From assembly GCF_900114765.1 (NCBI RefSeq), contig NZ_FOUD01000020.1, forward strand, positions 33,847-97,846: a stretch of 64,000 nucleotides of DNA, read 5' to 3'. The notes under the pieces were generated by a model. The model had not been told where the DNA came from, ran no database searches, and saw only the letters and a list, made by a program, of their open reading frames with translations. Numbering within the stretch: the first letter of the stretch is position 1; the number at the start of each line of letters is the position of its first letter. Source of the stretch: Halopseudomonas pachastrellae (GTDB lineage Bacteria > Pseudomonadota > Gammaproteobacteria > Pseudomonadales > Pseudomonadaceae). The translations under genes and the position numbers were made by a program. Below, one piece after another: positions 30,444 through 40,064 of this stretch.

Positions 30444-32150
30444 TCAGAGCCCCAGTGCCGCCGGTGCAATCGCGGAAGACATCGTCCCCCAGCGGCGGCC
30501 TTTGACGAAGATCGGCACATAGAGCACGAACACCACGGTGGTGGTGCCGGGCAGCACAAAGGTACCCAGATTGAGGTAAGTGCAGCTGGCCATCATGCGC
30601 AGGTCGGTGTCGCTGGACACCGCAAACCGCTTGTAGTTGCTGCGCGCGGCATCAACGCGCCGGTCACCGGTGGGTGGTTGGGAGGAGGCGCTGCGGCTGG
30701 TCGGCAGATAGCCGCGCTCGTTGACCGCAGCGGTGTAAACGATACCGTCCTGGCCGCCCTTGTCCCACTCGTCGAGCAGTGGCCGAATGCGGTCGATAAA
30801 GGCGTCGGCCCAGCGCACGTCGTGCTTGGGCGGGTTGGTATTGGCCACCGGCGTATAGTTTTGATCAAACAGGTCAACACCACTGTCGGCCAAAGCGTCC
30901 AGGCGTTTCTCGATTTCCTTGCGCCGTGCCATCAGCACTTCGGTCACGGCTTCAAGCTGGCCTTCGCCCAGGCGGAAACCGGCCAGTGAGCGCAGCGTCA
31001 GGTTGGTCTTGTCCCGCAGCGCGTTGGCCTGGGTGTGGGTGGAGGCCATGTGTTGACTGATGGTCAGGCTCAGGTCACGAATCTCGCCGCCGTGCTGCAG
31101 GGTTTCGGCGTTGGTGGCGGTCAGCTCCTCAAGGGCGCTGCTGACCATCAGCAGATCGTCGTTGGCGCGCTGGAAGTCGTCGACCATGGCATCGAACTGA
31201 TCGGCTGCGCTGCTGACGGCCACACCAGTCGCTTCGGTTTGTTCCAGAATACCGAGGGTCTGAGCGTCTGCGCCGGCCATCGCGTCGCTCATCTGGCCCA
31301 TCAGTTGGCTGATCTGCTCGGCGGCGTTGCCGACCTTGAACGACAGGTTGCGCACCTCATCGGCTACTACGGCAAAGCCGCGACCCTGCTCGCCGGCGCG
31401 GGCGGCTTCAATGGCGGCATTGAGAGCCAGCATGTTGGTCTGCGCGGAGAAGTCCTGCACGGTGGTGAGGATGTCGCGAATCTTGGCCGAGGTGTCGTTC
31501 AGGGCGCTGACGTTGTCCTTGAAGCCGCCCATGGCGTTGCTGATCTGCTGCATCTTGCTGCGCGCATCGCTCATTTGCTCACGAGACTGGCGGGCTACCT
31601 CCAGGTTACGGGTGTTGACTTCGGTGACGCCGGTAGCGCGATGGGAGATATCCTGCAGCGCGCTGGTAGTTTGCTCGCTGGCATGGAAGATCAACTCGGA
31701 GACCTGCTGCTGGCTTTGCGCGTCGCGCGCTGCCTGTTCTGCCAGCAGGCGGCTGTTGGCAGAGGCCAGCGCCGTGCCCAGGCTATTTTCCTGCAGCTCC
31801 AGCATGATGGCGCGCAGGCGCTCATTGAGTTTGACGTACTCCTGAACGGTGGGGTCATCGCTGTGTTTTTCATTACCCAGGCGCAGATCTATCTGCTGGC
31901 CGTTGACGCGTTGCAGGCTGGCTTCCAGCGCGTTGCTGCTGCCGGCTCCGCCTTGCAGTTGCCAGGTAAAGGCCAGTGTCGGGACCAGCATGACGAGCGC
32001 TGCCCAGAACAGAGCCCCAGTTGTGCTGAGCAGGATGGCAGCAAATAGAAAGAGTTCGCAGATGATCAGTCCGGCAAGGGCGAGTCGGCCGCGAGCGAGG
32101 ACGGGCTTGGCTGCGGGCGCAAGCGCCTTGGCGTGTTGCTCTGACATCAT
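30444..32150 (-). CDS. Methyl-accepting chemotaxis protein with C-terminal sensor-like domain
   Basis: 568 residues. Two N-terminal membrane helices (about 22-65) lack a sizeable periplasmic loop. The signalling domain follows (about 110-390), with the hairpin tip [20 protein letters not shown] and [14 protein letters not shown], slightly divergent from classical receptors. A further region of about 150 residues follows (NERGYLPTSRSASSQPPTGD), resembling sensor domains found at the C-terminus of some chemoreceptors, so sensing may be cytoplasmic. GGAGG lies 5 bases before the ATG. Confidence 0.85.
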   Translation of the reverse strand: MMSEQHAKALAPAAKPVLARGRLALAGLIICELFLFAAILLSTTGALFWAALVMLVPTLAFTWQLQGGAGSSNALEASLQRVNGQQIDLRLGNEKHSDDPTVQEYVKLNERLRAIMLELQENSLGTALASANSRLLAEQAARDAQSQQQVSELIFHASEQTTSALQDISHRATGVTEVNTRNLEVARQSREQMSDARSKMQQISNAMGGFKDNVSALNDTSAKIRDILTTVQDFSAQTNMLALNAAIEAARAGEQGRGFAVVADEVRNLSFKVGNAAEQISQLMGQMSDAMAGADAQTLGILEQTEATGVAVSSAADQFDAMVDDFQRANDDLLMVSSALEELTATNAETLQHGGEIRDLSLTISQHMASTHTQANALRDKTNLTLRSLAGFRLGEGQLEAVTEVLMARRKEIEKRLDALADSGVDLFDQNYTPVANTNPPKHDVRWADAFIDRIRPLLDEWDKGGQDGIVYTAAVNERGYLPTSRSASSQPPTGDRRVDAARSNYKRFAVSSDTDLRMMASCTYLNLGTFVLPGTTTVVFVLYVPIFVKGRRWGTMSSAIAPAALGL

Positions 32151-32305
32151 GGGTGCCTCCTGGGCGCGTTATTTGTTGATGTAACGGTATGGGCTTCCCT
32201 GATGGGTTGAGGCAAAAAAGCAAATAGTCCGTTAACGGTCAGAATATCGGCGCTGACTCGAGAATTCGATAGGGCAAAAATGTCATATTTGATGGCGTTT
32301 TGTAA

Positions 32306-33589
32306 TCAGTCTTGGGCGAGCGAAGGCAGCCATAGCGATATCTCGGGAAAGAGTATCAGCAACACTGTGGCTATCAGCAGGATGAATATGAAGGGCGGTG
32401 TGCCGCGAATGACATCAAAGTAGGGTCGGCGGAAGATCGCCATGGCGGTAAAGATGTCGCAGCCAAAGGGGGGCGTTGCCGAGCCGATGGCAGCCTGCAG
32501 GGTGACGATAACACCAACGTGCACCGGGTCCAGGCCGGCGGCTTCGACCGCTGGTTTGAACAGCGGTGTGAGGATGAGGATGACCACGATGGGGTCAACG
32601 AACATGCAGCCGATGAAAAACGACACGGCGATCAGGGCCAGTACTGCTGTTTGGTTATCGCCGATGCTGGCAATCACCGGGTCGAGGATGGCCTGCGGAA
32701 TACCGGCAAAGGAGATCGCGTAGGTAAAGGCGTTGCCAGCGGCTACCAGGATGAACACCACGGCGGTGATCAGCCCGGTAGACAGTGCCACATCCCACAA
32801 CTCGCGCAGCTTCACTGCGCGCAGGATGACAACCTCCAGAATCAGCGCGTAAAGCACCGCAATGGCGGCCGCTTCGGTCGGGCTGAACAGGCCACCGTAG
32901 ATGCCGCCAACCACGACCAGCGGAAAGCCGAGCGGCAGCAGCGCCTTGCGCAGGGCCAGCAGGCGCGTAGCCCAATCGCTTTTGGGCTCCGGCGCGATGC
33001 CCATGCGAATGGAGGCAACCCAGCAATAGATAGAGAACAGCAGCAGAATCAGCAGGCCGGGGAGAATGCCGGCGATAAACAGATCGCCAATCGAAGAGCC
33101 GGAGATCACCCCGTAAATGATCATGCCGATGCTCGGCGGAATCAGCAGGGCAATGTCACTGGCGTTGATGATTAGGGCAATGCTGAATTTGTCCGAGTAG
33201 CCTTTCTCCAGCAGCTTTGGACGCATCGGCCCACCCATGGCAACCACCGTTGCCTGGGTAGAGCCGGATACCGCACCAAACAGCGTGCAGCTGGCGGCTG
33301 TGGTGATCGGCAGGCCGCCACGCAGGTGGCCGACAAAACTTTGTACCAGATCCAGCAGGCGGTTGGCCGTATGGCCGCGGGTCATCAGGTCGGCGGCGAA
33401 GATGAACAGCGGTACCGCCGCCAGTGCCCAGGATTGCACGCCGCTGATCATCTGGCCCATCAGCAGGCTGACGTTACCGAGATCAATGACGAGGAACAGC
33501 AGCATCAAGGCGGCCACCAATAGCGGCACCATCATTGGAAAGCCCAATGCCAGCAGCACGATCATGATAATGAAGGTCAGGGTAAGCAT
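32306..33589 (-). CDS. TRAP transporter large permease (DctM family)
   Basis: 427-residue inner-membrane subunit with about 12 helices that drives Na+- or H+-coupled solute uptake. Family signatures include FSPTEAAAIAVLYAL, FGAVSGSTQATVVAMGG and GSATPPFGCDIF. It follows the small permease gene by 16 bases and works with the binding protein encoded divergently at 34433. The substrate cannot be told from sequence; C4-dicarboxylates or other organic acids are typical. Confidence 0.92.
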   Translation of the reverse strand: MLTLTFIIMIVLLALGFPMMVPLLVAALMLLFLVIDLGNVSLLMGQMISGVQSWALAAVPLFIFAADLMTRGHTANRLLDLVQSFVGHLRGGLPITTAASCTLFGAVSGSTQATVVAMGGPMRPKLLEKGYSDKFSIALIINASDIALLIPPSIGMIIYGVISGSSIGDLFIAGILPGLLILLLFSIYCWVASIRMGIAPEPKSDWATRLLALRKALLPLGFPLVVVGGIYGGLFSPTEAAAIAVLYALILEVVILRAVKLRELWDVALSTGLITAVVFILVAAGNAFTYAISFAGIPQAILDPVIASIGDNQTAVLALIAVSFFIGCMFVDPIVVILILTPLFKPAVEAAGLDPVHVGVIVTLQAAIGSATPPFGCDIFTAMAIFRRPYFDVIRGTPPFIFILLIATVLLILFPEISLWLPSLAQD

Positions 33590-33605
33590 GGGTCCGTAGC
33601 CTTGG

Positions 33606-34199
33606 TCAGAGCGCGCCGTCGTCTGGAATGGCGTCGTATTCGTCCTTCTCGGAGAAGGAGCGGTAGGTCTCGCGTGAGGTCAGGTTGCGCACGGCGGTGA
33701 GCACAAACTGGATGCCGGCCAGCACAAAGCCGACGGGGGCCGCGAGGTAGGGAATCCACAGCGGAATCTGCAGGGCGGAGGAGGTGCGGCCACGGTCATG
33801 GATGCTGAGGACATAGTCGCCAGCGTGCCAGGCCAGATAGAACATCAGGGCGGCGGTGCCCAGGGCAATGAAGATGATCAGCGCCTTGCGCGGCGTGCCG
33901 CTGAGCTGGTCGGAGAAGGCGGACATGCTGATGTGGCGCGCGCGCCGCACAGCGAAGCCGAGCCCCGAGAAGGTCATGATGACCAGGCTTATCTGGGTGA
34001 GCTCAACCTGACCGGTGACACCGTTGCCGAACAGTTGCCTGCCCAGAACGTGCACGATCAGCAGTCCGGCCAGAAACAGCACGCTGCTGCCCAGAATGAT
34101 TTTTTCTACCCACTCGGTAACGCGGTCTACCGCGCCCAGCAGACGTAGCAGCAAGGAGCCGCTCGTGTGGCTTGCCGACGGCTCGGCTGGCTGGGGCAT
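33606..34199 (-). CDS. TRAP transporter small permease (DctQ family)
   Basis: 197-residue four-helix inner-membrane subunit. Helices include IILGSSVLFLAGLLIVHVLG, LTQISLVIMTFSGLGFAVRR, and WIPYLAAPVGFVLAGIQFVL; the segment RRARHISM is typical of DctQ. The ATG at 34199 is chosen because the upstream codons are Arg-rich and unlike the family. It is followed closely by the dctM-type gene. Confidence 0.88.
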   Translation of the reverse strand: MPQPAEPSASHTSGSLLLRLLGAVDRVTEWVEKIILGSSVLFLAGLLIVHVLGRQLFGNGVTGQVELTQISLVIMTFSGLGFAVRRARHISMSAFSDQLSGTPRKALIIFIALGTAALMFYLAWHAGDYVLSIHDRGRTSSALQIPLWIPYLAAPVGFVLAGIQFVLTAVRNLTSRETYRSFSEKDEYDAIPDDGAL

Positions 34200-34432
34200 G
34201 CAATGTGTCCTGTGTGGCTGTCGTCTCCGGGCTGACCGATCGGACCTCAATTACGCTGACTGGTTCTGCAAACGTCGTAATTTGGACGCTGCAGTCAGAG
34301 TGCGATCTGGTCCGTAGTTTCGGCGCCTTTTTTGACCTTAACTCATATAAAAGCCTTTTGCACGGCGTGGACATGCGGTTCTGCTGTGTTAAGGTTCGTG
34401 AGGAATCCAGAACAGTTGATAAGGAGTGTTCC

Positions 34433-35584
34433 ATGAATTGGCGCAATGGATGTATTGGTGCAGCAGCAATCATGCTCGCAGCGTGCGGGTCCGAGGAGGA
34501 ACCGACGGCATCGAATACCACCCCTGCAGCGGAGGAGCCGACCGCGGCTGCCGAAGTCGAAACCGAAACATGGGGTTTTGCCCTGGAAGAGATTGATGGC
34601 AGCGTGCAATACGAATACGGCGCCAAGTTCGCCGAGCTGATCAAGGAAAAGACGGACGGCGCGGTTGAGGTCAAACTGTACCCCTACGGCCAGTTGGGCG
34701 GCCTGACCGATATCTACGATCAGGTGCAGTCCGGTGCAGTGCAGTTTGCCTTCGGCTCCGGCTTTCTGGGCGGTACCGTCCCCGAGTCGCAGCTGTTCAG
34801 CCTGAACTTTGTGCTGACCGATGACGAGAAGACCAACACCGAGATCCTCAACGACCCGGCCTTCCGCAAGAACGAGGATCTGGTTGCCTCCTACCGGGAT
34901 CGCGGCTTGCAGCCGCTCGCCATCGTGCCGGAAGGCTGGCAGGTCTGGAGTGCCAACAAGGCGGTCCGCACCCCTGAGGATTTTGATGGCATGGCGATCC
35001 GCACCATGGACAACCGCCTGCTGCGCGAAACCTACAGCGCCTACGGCGCCGACCCGACCACCATGGAATACGGCGAGCTGTTCAGCGGCATGCAGCTGGG
35101 TCAGCTGGACGGCAACATCCAGCCGGTATTTGCTCACCAGGAGATGGACTTCTATAAGGTTCAGGACTACCTGATCTTTGCCAATCAGGCGCAGTTTATT
35201 GCCACCTTTATGGCTAACAGCGAGTGGTATGACGGCCTGAGTCAGGAGCGCAAGGACGTTGTTGAAGAAGCGGTGGTTGAGCTGGTGCCGTGGATTCACG
35301 ACGTGCAGACCCGCCTGAACACCGAGCGTCTGGATATCATCACCGAGAACAGCGACATCGAGCTGGTGTACCTCACCGCCGAAGAGCGTGAAGCCTTCCG
35401 CGAGCGCAGTCTGCCGGTGCGCGACGTGTTCGCCGAGATGGTGGGTGAGCGCGGTACTCGCCTGATGAACACCCTGATCGAGCAGGTTGAGCAGGCCGAT
35501 GCCGCCAAGGTGGCCCCGGCTGAACAGGAGTCGAGCGAGGAGGCTGAAGAGGCCGACGCCGAGCCGCAAGCCGACGCCGCCTGA
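34433..35584 (+). CDS. TRAP transporter substrate-binding lipoprotein (DctP family)
   Basis: 383-residue extracytoplasmic solute receptor. The N-terminus has a lipobox (LAAC, Cys about residue 18) followed by an acidic, Pro/Thr-rich linker, so it is probably lipid-anchored, whereas most DctP proteins are free in the periplasm. The DctP fold shows VKLYPYGQLGGLTDIYDQVQ, EGWQVWSANKAVRTPEDFDG and the conserved arginine in GMAIRTMDN. The last 25 residues are almost all Glu, Ala and Asp. AAGGAG is 6 bases before the ATG. It is divergent from the permease genes. Confidence 0.9.
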   Translation: MNWRNGCIGAAAIMLAACGSEEEPTASNTTPAAEEPTAAAEVETETWGFALEEIDGSVQYEYGAKFAELIKEKTDGAVEVKLYPYGQLGGLTDIYDQVQSGAVQFAFGSGFLGGTVPESQLFSLNFVLTDDEKTNTEILNDPAFRKNEDLVASYRDRGLQPLAIVPEGWQVWSANKAVRTPEDFDGMAIRTMDNRLLRETYSAYGADPTTMEYGELFSGMQLGQLDGNIQPVFAHQEMDFYKVQDYLIFANQAQFIATFMANSEWYDGLSQERKDVVEEAVVELVPWIHDVQTRLNTERLDIITENSDIELVYLTAEEREAFRERSLPVRDVFAEMVGERGTRLMNTLIEQVEQADAAKVAPAEQESSEEAEEADAEPQADAA

Positions 35585-35610
35585 TCCATCGCGTCACCAC
35601 GTTGTAAGCA

Positions 35611-35641
35611 GCGGCCCGCCGGCCTACCGGCGGGCCGCTTT
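35611..35641 (+). terminator. Rho-independent terminator after the dctP-type gene
   Basis: Perfect 12-base stem GCGGCCCGCCGG / CCGGCGGGCCGC with loop CCTA, followed by a short T-run. Confidence 0.8.
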
Positions 35642-35700
35642 GCGTTGGGCTGTGCTGCTCGGTAGCATAGCGTCCTCTTTATCTTGTTCGGAACTCCGTC

Positions 35701-36792
35701 ATGTCGACCCTAGATCGTGCTGCCGTTGAACAGGCTCTGGCTCAATACCAGGACCCCTACCTGAAAACCGACCTGCTGAGTTGTGGCTGCCTGCGCCGTT
35801 TGGAGATCAGCGGCGGGCAGGTTGAAGCGGAGCTGGTGCTTGGGTATGCGGCCGGTAGCCTGGTGGGCGGCATTGCGCAGATGCTGCAAATGGCGGTGGA
35901 GAATGTTGATGGCGTGACCTCGGCCAAGGTCAGCGTGCGCTGCGAGATCGAAGCGGGCGCGGTGCAGGGGCAGGTCGCGGCACTGGCCAACGTCAAGAAC
36001 GTGATAGCTGTGGCCTCTGGCAAGGGTGGGGTGGGTAAGTCCACTACGGCTGCCAACCTGGCCCTGGCCCTGGCGCGAGAGGGCGCCACGGTCGGTGTGC
36101 TGGATGCCGACATTTATGGCCCCAGCATGGGCCTGATGCTGGGCCTGCCCGAAGGCACGCGACCGGAAACCCGCGAGGGCAAGTGGTTTGTGCCACCGCG
36201 CGCCCACGGCATTCAGGTCATGTCCATGGCCTTTCTGGTGGATGACAACACGCCGGTGGTCTGGCGTGGCCCGATGGTGTCCGGTGCGTTGATGCAATTG
36301 CTGACGCAGACCGCCTGGGATGATCTGGACTACCTGGTGGTAGACATGCCGCCGGGCACCGGCGACATTCAGCTCACGCTGGCCCAGAAGGTGCCGGTAA
36401 CGGGCGCGGTGATCGTCACCACGCCGCAGGATCTGGCACTGCTGGATGCCAAGAAGGGCATCGGCATGTTCGAGAAGGTGAACATTCCGGTGCTGGGGGT
36501 GGTGGAGAATATGGCCATTCACATTTGCTCCAACTGCGGGCATGCCGAACACCTGTTCGGCGAGGGCGGCGGTGAGCGCCTGGCGGCGCAATACAATGTC
36601 GAGCTGCTCGGCTCCATGCCTCTGTCAATGATGATCCGAGAGCAGGCCGATGGCGGCAAGCCGACGGTGGTTGCCGAGCCGGAGTGCCAGATCAGCATGG
36701 TCTATCAGGATATGGCCCGTCACGCCGCTGCGCGGATTGTTGCCTTGAACGGTGGCGGTGACATGCCGCAGATCAGCATCAGCGACGACTGA
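35701..36792 (+). CDS. mrp: Iron-sulfur cluster carrier ATPase Mrp/ApbC
   Basis: 363-residue cytoplasmic Fe-S cluster carrier. An N-terminal MIP18-like domain (about 1-90) is followed by a deviant Walker A GKGGVGKSTTAANLA (near residue 110), the switch region DADIYGPSMG, DMPPGTGDIQL, and the cluster-binding CxxC in HICSNCGHAEHLFG. Length and motifs are standard for ApbC. It stands alone between the TRAP genes and dcd. Confidence 0.95.
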   Translation: MSTLDRAAVEQALAQYQDPYLKTDLLSCGCLRRLEISGGQVEAELVLGYAAGSLVGGIAQMLQMAVENVDGVTSAKVSVRCEIEAGAVQGQVAALANVKNVIAVASGKGGVGKSTTAANLALALAREGATVGVLDADIYGPSMGLMLGLPEGTRPETREGKWFVPPRAHGIQVMSMAFLVDDNTPVVWRGPMVSGALMQLLTQTAWDDLDYLVVDMPPGTGDIQLTLAQKVPVTGAVIVTTPQDLALLDAKKGIGMFEKVNIPVLGVVENMAIHICSNCGHAEHLFGEGGGERLAAQYNVELLGSMPLSMMIREQADGGKPTVVAEPECQISMVYQDMARHAAARIVALNGGGDMPQISISDD

Positions 36793-36866
36793 TGGCGGTC
36801 TTTTGTCATTGCCTATAACCCGGTAACATGCTGGCTCGTTTTCGTACACATCACTCAGGACCCGCC

Positions 36867-37433
36867 ATGAGCATCAAATCCGACCGCTGGATCCGCACCA
36901 TGTCCCAGGAACAGGGGATGATCGAACCCTTTGTCGAGCGCCAGATTCGCGGTGCCGAGGGCGAGCGTGTCATTTCCTACGGGGTGTCGAGCTATGGCTA
37001 CGATGTGCGCTGCGCCGACGAGTTCAAGGTATTCACCAATATCCACTCGGCGATCGTTGACCCGAAAAACTTTGACGACAAGAGCTTTGTCGACATTCAA
37101 AGTGATGTTTGCATCATCCCGCCGAACTCCTTCGCGCTTGCCCGCACCGTCGAGTACTTCCGCATTCCGCGCAATGTGTTGACCATTTGCCTGGGCAAGA
37201 GCACCTACGCGCGTTGCGGCATCATCGTCAACGTCACGCCGCTGGAGCCGGAATGGGAAGGGCATGTGACCCTGGAGTTCTCCAACACCACCAACCTGCC
37301 GGCCAAGATCTACGCCAATGAGGGTGTGGCTCAGATGCTGTTCTTTGAATCCGACGAGTCTTGCGAAACTTCCTACCGTGATCGCGGTGGCAAGTATCAG
37401 GGCCAGCGCGGCGTTACTTTGCCGCGCGCCTGA
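36867..37433 (+). CDS. dcd: dCTP deaminase
   Basis: Converts dCTP to dUTP, the main route to dUMP for thymidylate in such bacteria. The 188-residue protein has [30 protein letters not shown] and the catalytic Glu in [12 protein letters not shown], and ends with the flexible segment [12 protein letters not shown]. The ATG at 36867 gives the usual N-terminus [10 protein letters not shown]. It ends with a strong terminator 20 bases downstream. Confidence 0.97.
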   Translation: MSIKSDRWIRTMSQEQGMIEPFVERQIRGAEGERVISYGVSSYGYDVRCADEFKVFTNIHSAIVDPKNFDDKSFVDIQSDVCIIPPNSFALARTVEYFRIPRNVLTICLGKSTYARCGIIVNVTPLEPEWEGHVTLEFSNTTNLPAKIYANEGVAQMLFFESDESCETSYRDRGGKYQGQRGVTLPRA

Positions 37434-37452
37434 GCAGCAAGAACGCATGTCG

Positions 37453-37479
37453 AAAAAACCGGCCTATGGCCGGTTTTTT
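37453..37479. terminator. Rho-independent terminator after dcd
   Basis: Palindrome AAAAAACCGGCC-TAT-GGCCGGTTTTTT with T-run, usable from either direction. Confidence 0.9.
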
Positions 37480-37490
37480 GTGTCTTGTCC

Positions 37491-37523
37491 GGGCGGATAA
37501 AGCCAAAGGCGTGCCCGCGCACC
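37491..37523. repeat. REP-like palindrome
   Basis: GGGCGGATAAAGCCAAAGGC followed by GTGCCCGCGCACC matches the copy at 63540 at about 28 of 33 positions. The rest of 37524-37717 shows no gene; a GC-rich segment near the porin stop gives no clear terminator. Confidence 0.55.
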
Positions 37524-37717
37524 TCAGCCTGGGTAGCCCTCGCAATCAGTGTGCTCAGTAAAGCGCTGCCCTGAAGCAGCTCCCGAACTGTTGCGAACAA
37601 GAAAAAAACCGCCGCTTTCGAGCTGCCGTGGAACAGCGCGAAAGGGGCGGTGCAATGCTGACGGAACAGCAACCCGGGCACAGCTCCTGATGGGGAGGTG
37701 CTAGCCCGGGCTGGGTA

Positions 37718-38434
37718 TTACAGGGTTTTGGAGACCGACAGGGTGACGTTGGAGTCACAGGAATCCTGGCTGGTGTAAGGGCAGTCGTTGCCCAGGTCGG
37801 TGTCGCTGTACATCAGAGCTACGTCCAGACCCAGAACAGTTTTGCTCAGGGTGACGGCCCAGTCGCCGTATTCTTCGTCACCATCAACACCGTTCAGCGG
37901 ATCTTTGGTGTCGGTCAGACCGTAGTGCAAGCCCAGACCCACGTCGTACGGCAGAGCAAAGTCATAACCTACGTAGGTGTACAGCGCGCTGAAAGGGTCG
38001 TAAGCGTACTTGGCGCCAACGGTGAAGCCATACAGGCTCAGGCTGGCCAGAGCTTCTTCAACATCGATGGAGCTGTTCCCCGGGTAGGTATAAGTAGTCC
38101 AGGACAGGTCGTAGCTGATGTCGTCGGTGATGCTTCCGCCGTAACCGGCGTAGTAGTCGATCTCGACGCTGGAGCCGCCAAAGTCGGTGGAGTCGACGTT
38201 GGATGCCCAGGCGCCAATGTACAGGCCGCTTTCGTGAGCGATATCCAGGCTGCCCTGGATGGCGCCGGCGCCGTCGGTTTGCGACTGGCCGCGCCAGATG
38301 TAGTCGGTTGCCAGGGTGGCAGTCATGCTGACGTCAAACTCGCCCATGGCGGTGTCAAAGGCTTCGGCGTGTGCCATGTTTGCAAAAGAGAGCGTGCTGG
38401 CGGTAGCAACGGCAACTGCGATTTTCTTCATCAT
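37718..38434 (-). CDS. TorF-family putative porin / outer membrane beta-barrel
   Basis: 238-residue exported protein with signal peptide (MKKIAVAVATASTLSFANMAHA). The mature part has alternating beta strands, the family opening LATDYIWRGQSQTDGAGAIQG, and a terminal segment NVTLSVSKTL suited to outer-membrane insertion. Acidic and aromatic residues dominate. Two ATGs are adjacent; the first (38434) is used. A very AT-rich 227-base region upstream probably holds its promoter. Substrate unknown. Confidence 0.82.
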   Translation of the reverse strand: MMKKIAVAVATASTLSFANMAHAEAFDTAMGEFDVSMTATLATDYIWRGQSQTDGAGAIQGSLDIAHESGLYIGAWASNVDSTDFGGSSVEIDYYAGYGGSITDDISYDLSWTTYTYPGNSSIDVEEALASLSLYGFTVGAKYAYDPFSALYTYVGYDFALPYDVGLGLHYGLTDTKDPLNGVDGDEEYGDWAVTLSKTVLGLDVALMYSDTDLGNDCPYTSQDSCDSNVTLSVSKTL

Positions 38435-38661
38435 CACGTAATACCCCGTAGGTTTTTGATTTAAGTGCGTTGGCATTGCTCACATAGCATTTAGCTTGCC
38501 AGTTTTTTATTTTTTATTTAAATCAATTACTTACGTTGTTTTTTCGTGAGTGGTGGTCGTTCAGGGGCAGGTGGTTACGTTGCTTGCGCACTTTTGTGGT
38601 GCGCAGTTTAAGGGCCAGTGGTGCATTTGGTGGCAGGCTGCCACTGTGGGGCCGAAATGGC

Positions 38662-39093
38662 TTAGTTCGGCAGGCTCACAAGGGCTACCAGCGACTTGCT
38701 GCGCTGATAGCGCTGCAGGCGCGAGCTGAGTGATTCAGGTAGCTGCGCAGTAGGTTCAAAGCCGCTGCGCTGGTAAAAGGAGGTAAGGGGCGGGGCGCAA
38801 AACAGCCATATGGGGCCGGCGACTTCACCGCGTACCTGTCTTAGCAGCTGGCTGCCTAAACCCTTGGTGCGAAGTGAAGGTGCCACAAGTAAGGCGGTCA
38901 GCCAGTGACCCGTTTCAACGGGTTGCAGGCACAGGCAGGCGCAGATGTCGGGGGTGCGCAGCACCCAAATCTGCTGTTGGCCATTAGCCTTCATGCTGCG
39001 ATGGTGGCTGCGGTAGAAGCGGTTGGCCAGTGGCAGCAGCTCGCGGGGCAACTGCTGCAATGTCGGGAGCGTCGTGTCCGCTGATGCCGTCAA
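38662..39093 (-). CDS. GNAT-family acetyltransferase
   Basis: 143-residue protein with the acetyl-CoA binding region ALLVAPSLRTKGLGSQLLRQV (about residues 68-88), in which R-x-x-G-x-G/S matches motif A, and a late PLTSFYQRSGFEP typical of the GNAT fold. Target unknown. It lies 7 bases after the DUF1328-type gene on the same strand. Confidence 0.75.
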   Translation of the reverse strand: MTASADTTLPTLQQLPRELLPLANRFYRSHHRSMKANGQQQIWVLRTPDICACLCLQPVETGHWLTALLVAPSLRTKGLGSQLLRQVRGEVAGPIWLFCAPPLTSFYQRSGFEPTAQLPESLSSRLQRYQRSKSLVALVSLPN

Positions 39094-39100
39094 CGGGGTG

Positions 39101-39271
39101 CTACTGGCGGTGGCGAGTGCGCTTGCCCATTACGGCAGACACCACAGACAGCGCCAGAAACAGCGGGCTAAGCAGTGCGCCCAACTGGTCGTAGGGGGCG
39201 CCAAAGCCACCCAGGGCAAAGACGGCGGCGGCAAGCGACATGACAATAAAGGCGATGGCCCAGTTGTACAT
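39101..39271 (-). CDS. Small DUF1328-like membrane protein
   Basis: 56-residue protein with two hydrophobic helices (YNWAIAFIVMSLAAAVFALGG and LLSPLFLALSVVSAVMG), ending MGKRTRHRQ. Layout and N-terminus resemble the YtjA/DUF1328 family. The start at 39271 is set by GAGGAG 7 bases upstream; the longer open frame (to 39412) adds a segment without family resemblance. It sits beside a BON-domain gene, a common pairing of small envelope-stress proteins. Confidence 0.65.
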   Translation of the reverse strand: MYNWAIAFIVMSLAAAVFALGGFGAPYDQLGALLSPLFLALSVVSAVMGKRTRHRQ

Positions 39272-39411
39272 GGGGGATCTCCTCGGTACGGCGGTAAAAC
39301 GCTCAGTTAGCTGGTTATCGAAAGTTCCAGGTCGAGTGGCTTCCATTATATGAAAGTAAATCGCAGGTTTGGGCTCCAGAGGCATGATTTTTTCCTTTCC
39401 TTCTTGTCGCA

Positions 39412-39822
39412 TTACAGCTGCAGTCGGTTGGCGGCTTGGAGTGTTGGGTTTCTCCAGCGCGCTTCGTTTACCGTCTGAGTCCGTCCTACATGCAGTTGAC
39501 TCGCGTCTACGCTGACAACGCCTGGCGTATGCAGGGCGGTTGCTACCGCAACACGCTTGTCGCCGCGCTCGGGCACCACGCCACTTAGCCTTACAACACC
39601 CTCGTTGCTGTCCACACGGATGTCGATGCCGGACGTGTTACCATGCCAAGTCAACCGTGACTGCAGAGTGCTGACGATGCTGCTGTCGTCTGCAGATTGA
39701 ACTATCGTGGCCTGGTGTGGCTCCATGCTTAGGGCCGGCTCGTGTGCCTGGGTGCTCATTGACAGTGAGCAGAGCAGGGCGGTGGACAGGCTAAGCAGTG
39801 CGATGGGTTTGGCGCTGCGCAT
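39412..39822 (-). CDS. BON-domain periplasmic protein
   Basis: 136-residue exported protein with a signal peptide ending STQAHE. A single BON domain follows (SIVSTLQSRLTWHGNTSG, RVDSNEGVVRLSGVVP, then AVATALHTPGVVSVD), as in OsmY-type proteins that bind envelope or phospholipid surfaces. GGAG is placed 8-9 bases before the ATG at 39822. The stop is 140 bases from the DUF1328-type start. Stress induction is typical of the family but not shown here. Confidence 0.82.
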   Translation of the reverse strand: MRSAKPIALLSLSTALLCSLSMSTQAHEPALSMEPHQATIVQSADDSSIVSTLQSRLTWHGNTSGIDIRVDSNEGVVRLSGVVPERGDKRVAVATALHTPGVVSVDASQLHVGRTQTVNEARWRNPTLQAANRLQL

Positions 39823-40064
39823 GACGGTTTCTCCAGTCAATATCCGTATAAAGGTTGGCTTGTGGCTCGCCTTTTTCTGGTTTGTAGTAGTACTAGAGCA
39901 AGCGTCGTGCCAGGGTTTTTCCAGTTTTTAATTCAATAAAAATCAATAACTTATAAAGTTTTAGCAGATTGCCTTGCATGCAGTTTGCAAGATGCCTCCC
40001 GGTGGGCCATGCATTTTGCACGACTGCCTTGCGGTGGGATCAGCGCCCGGAGAAGACAACCCTT

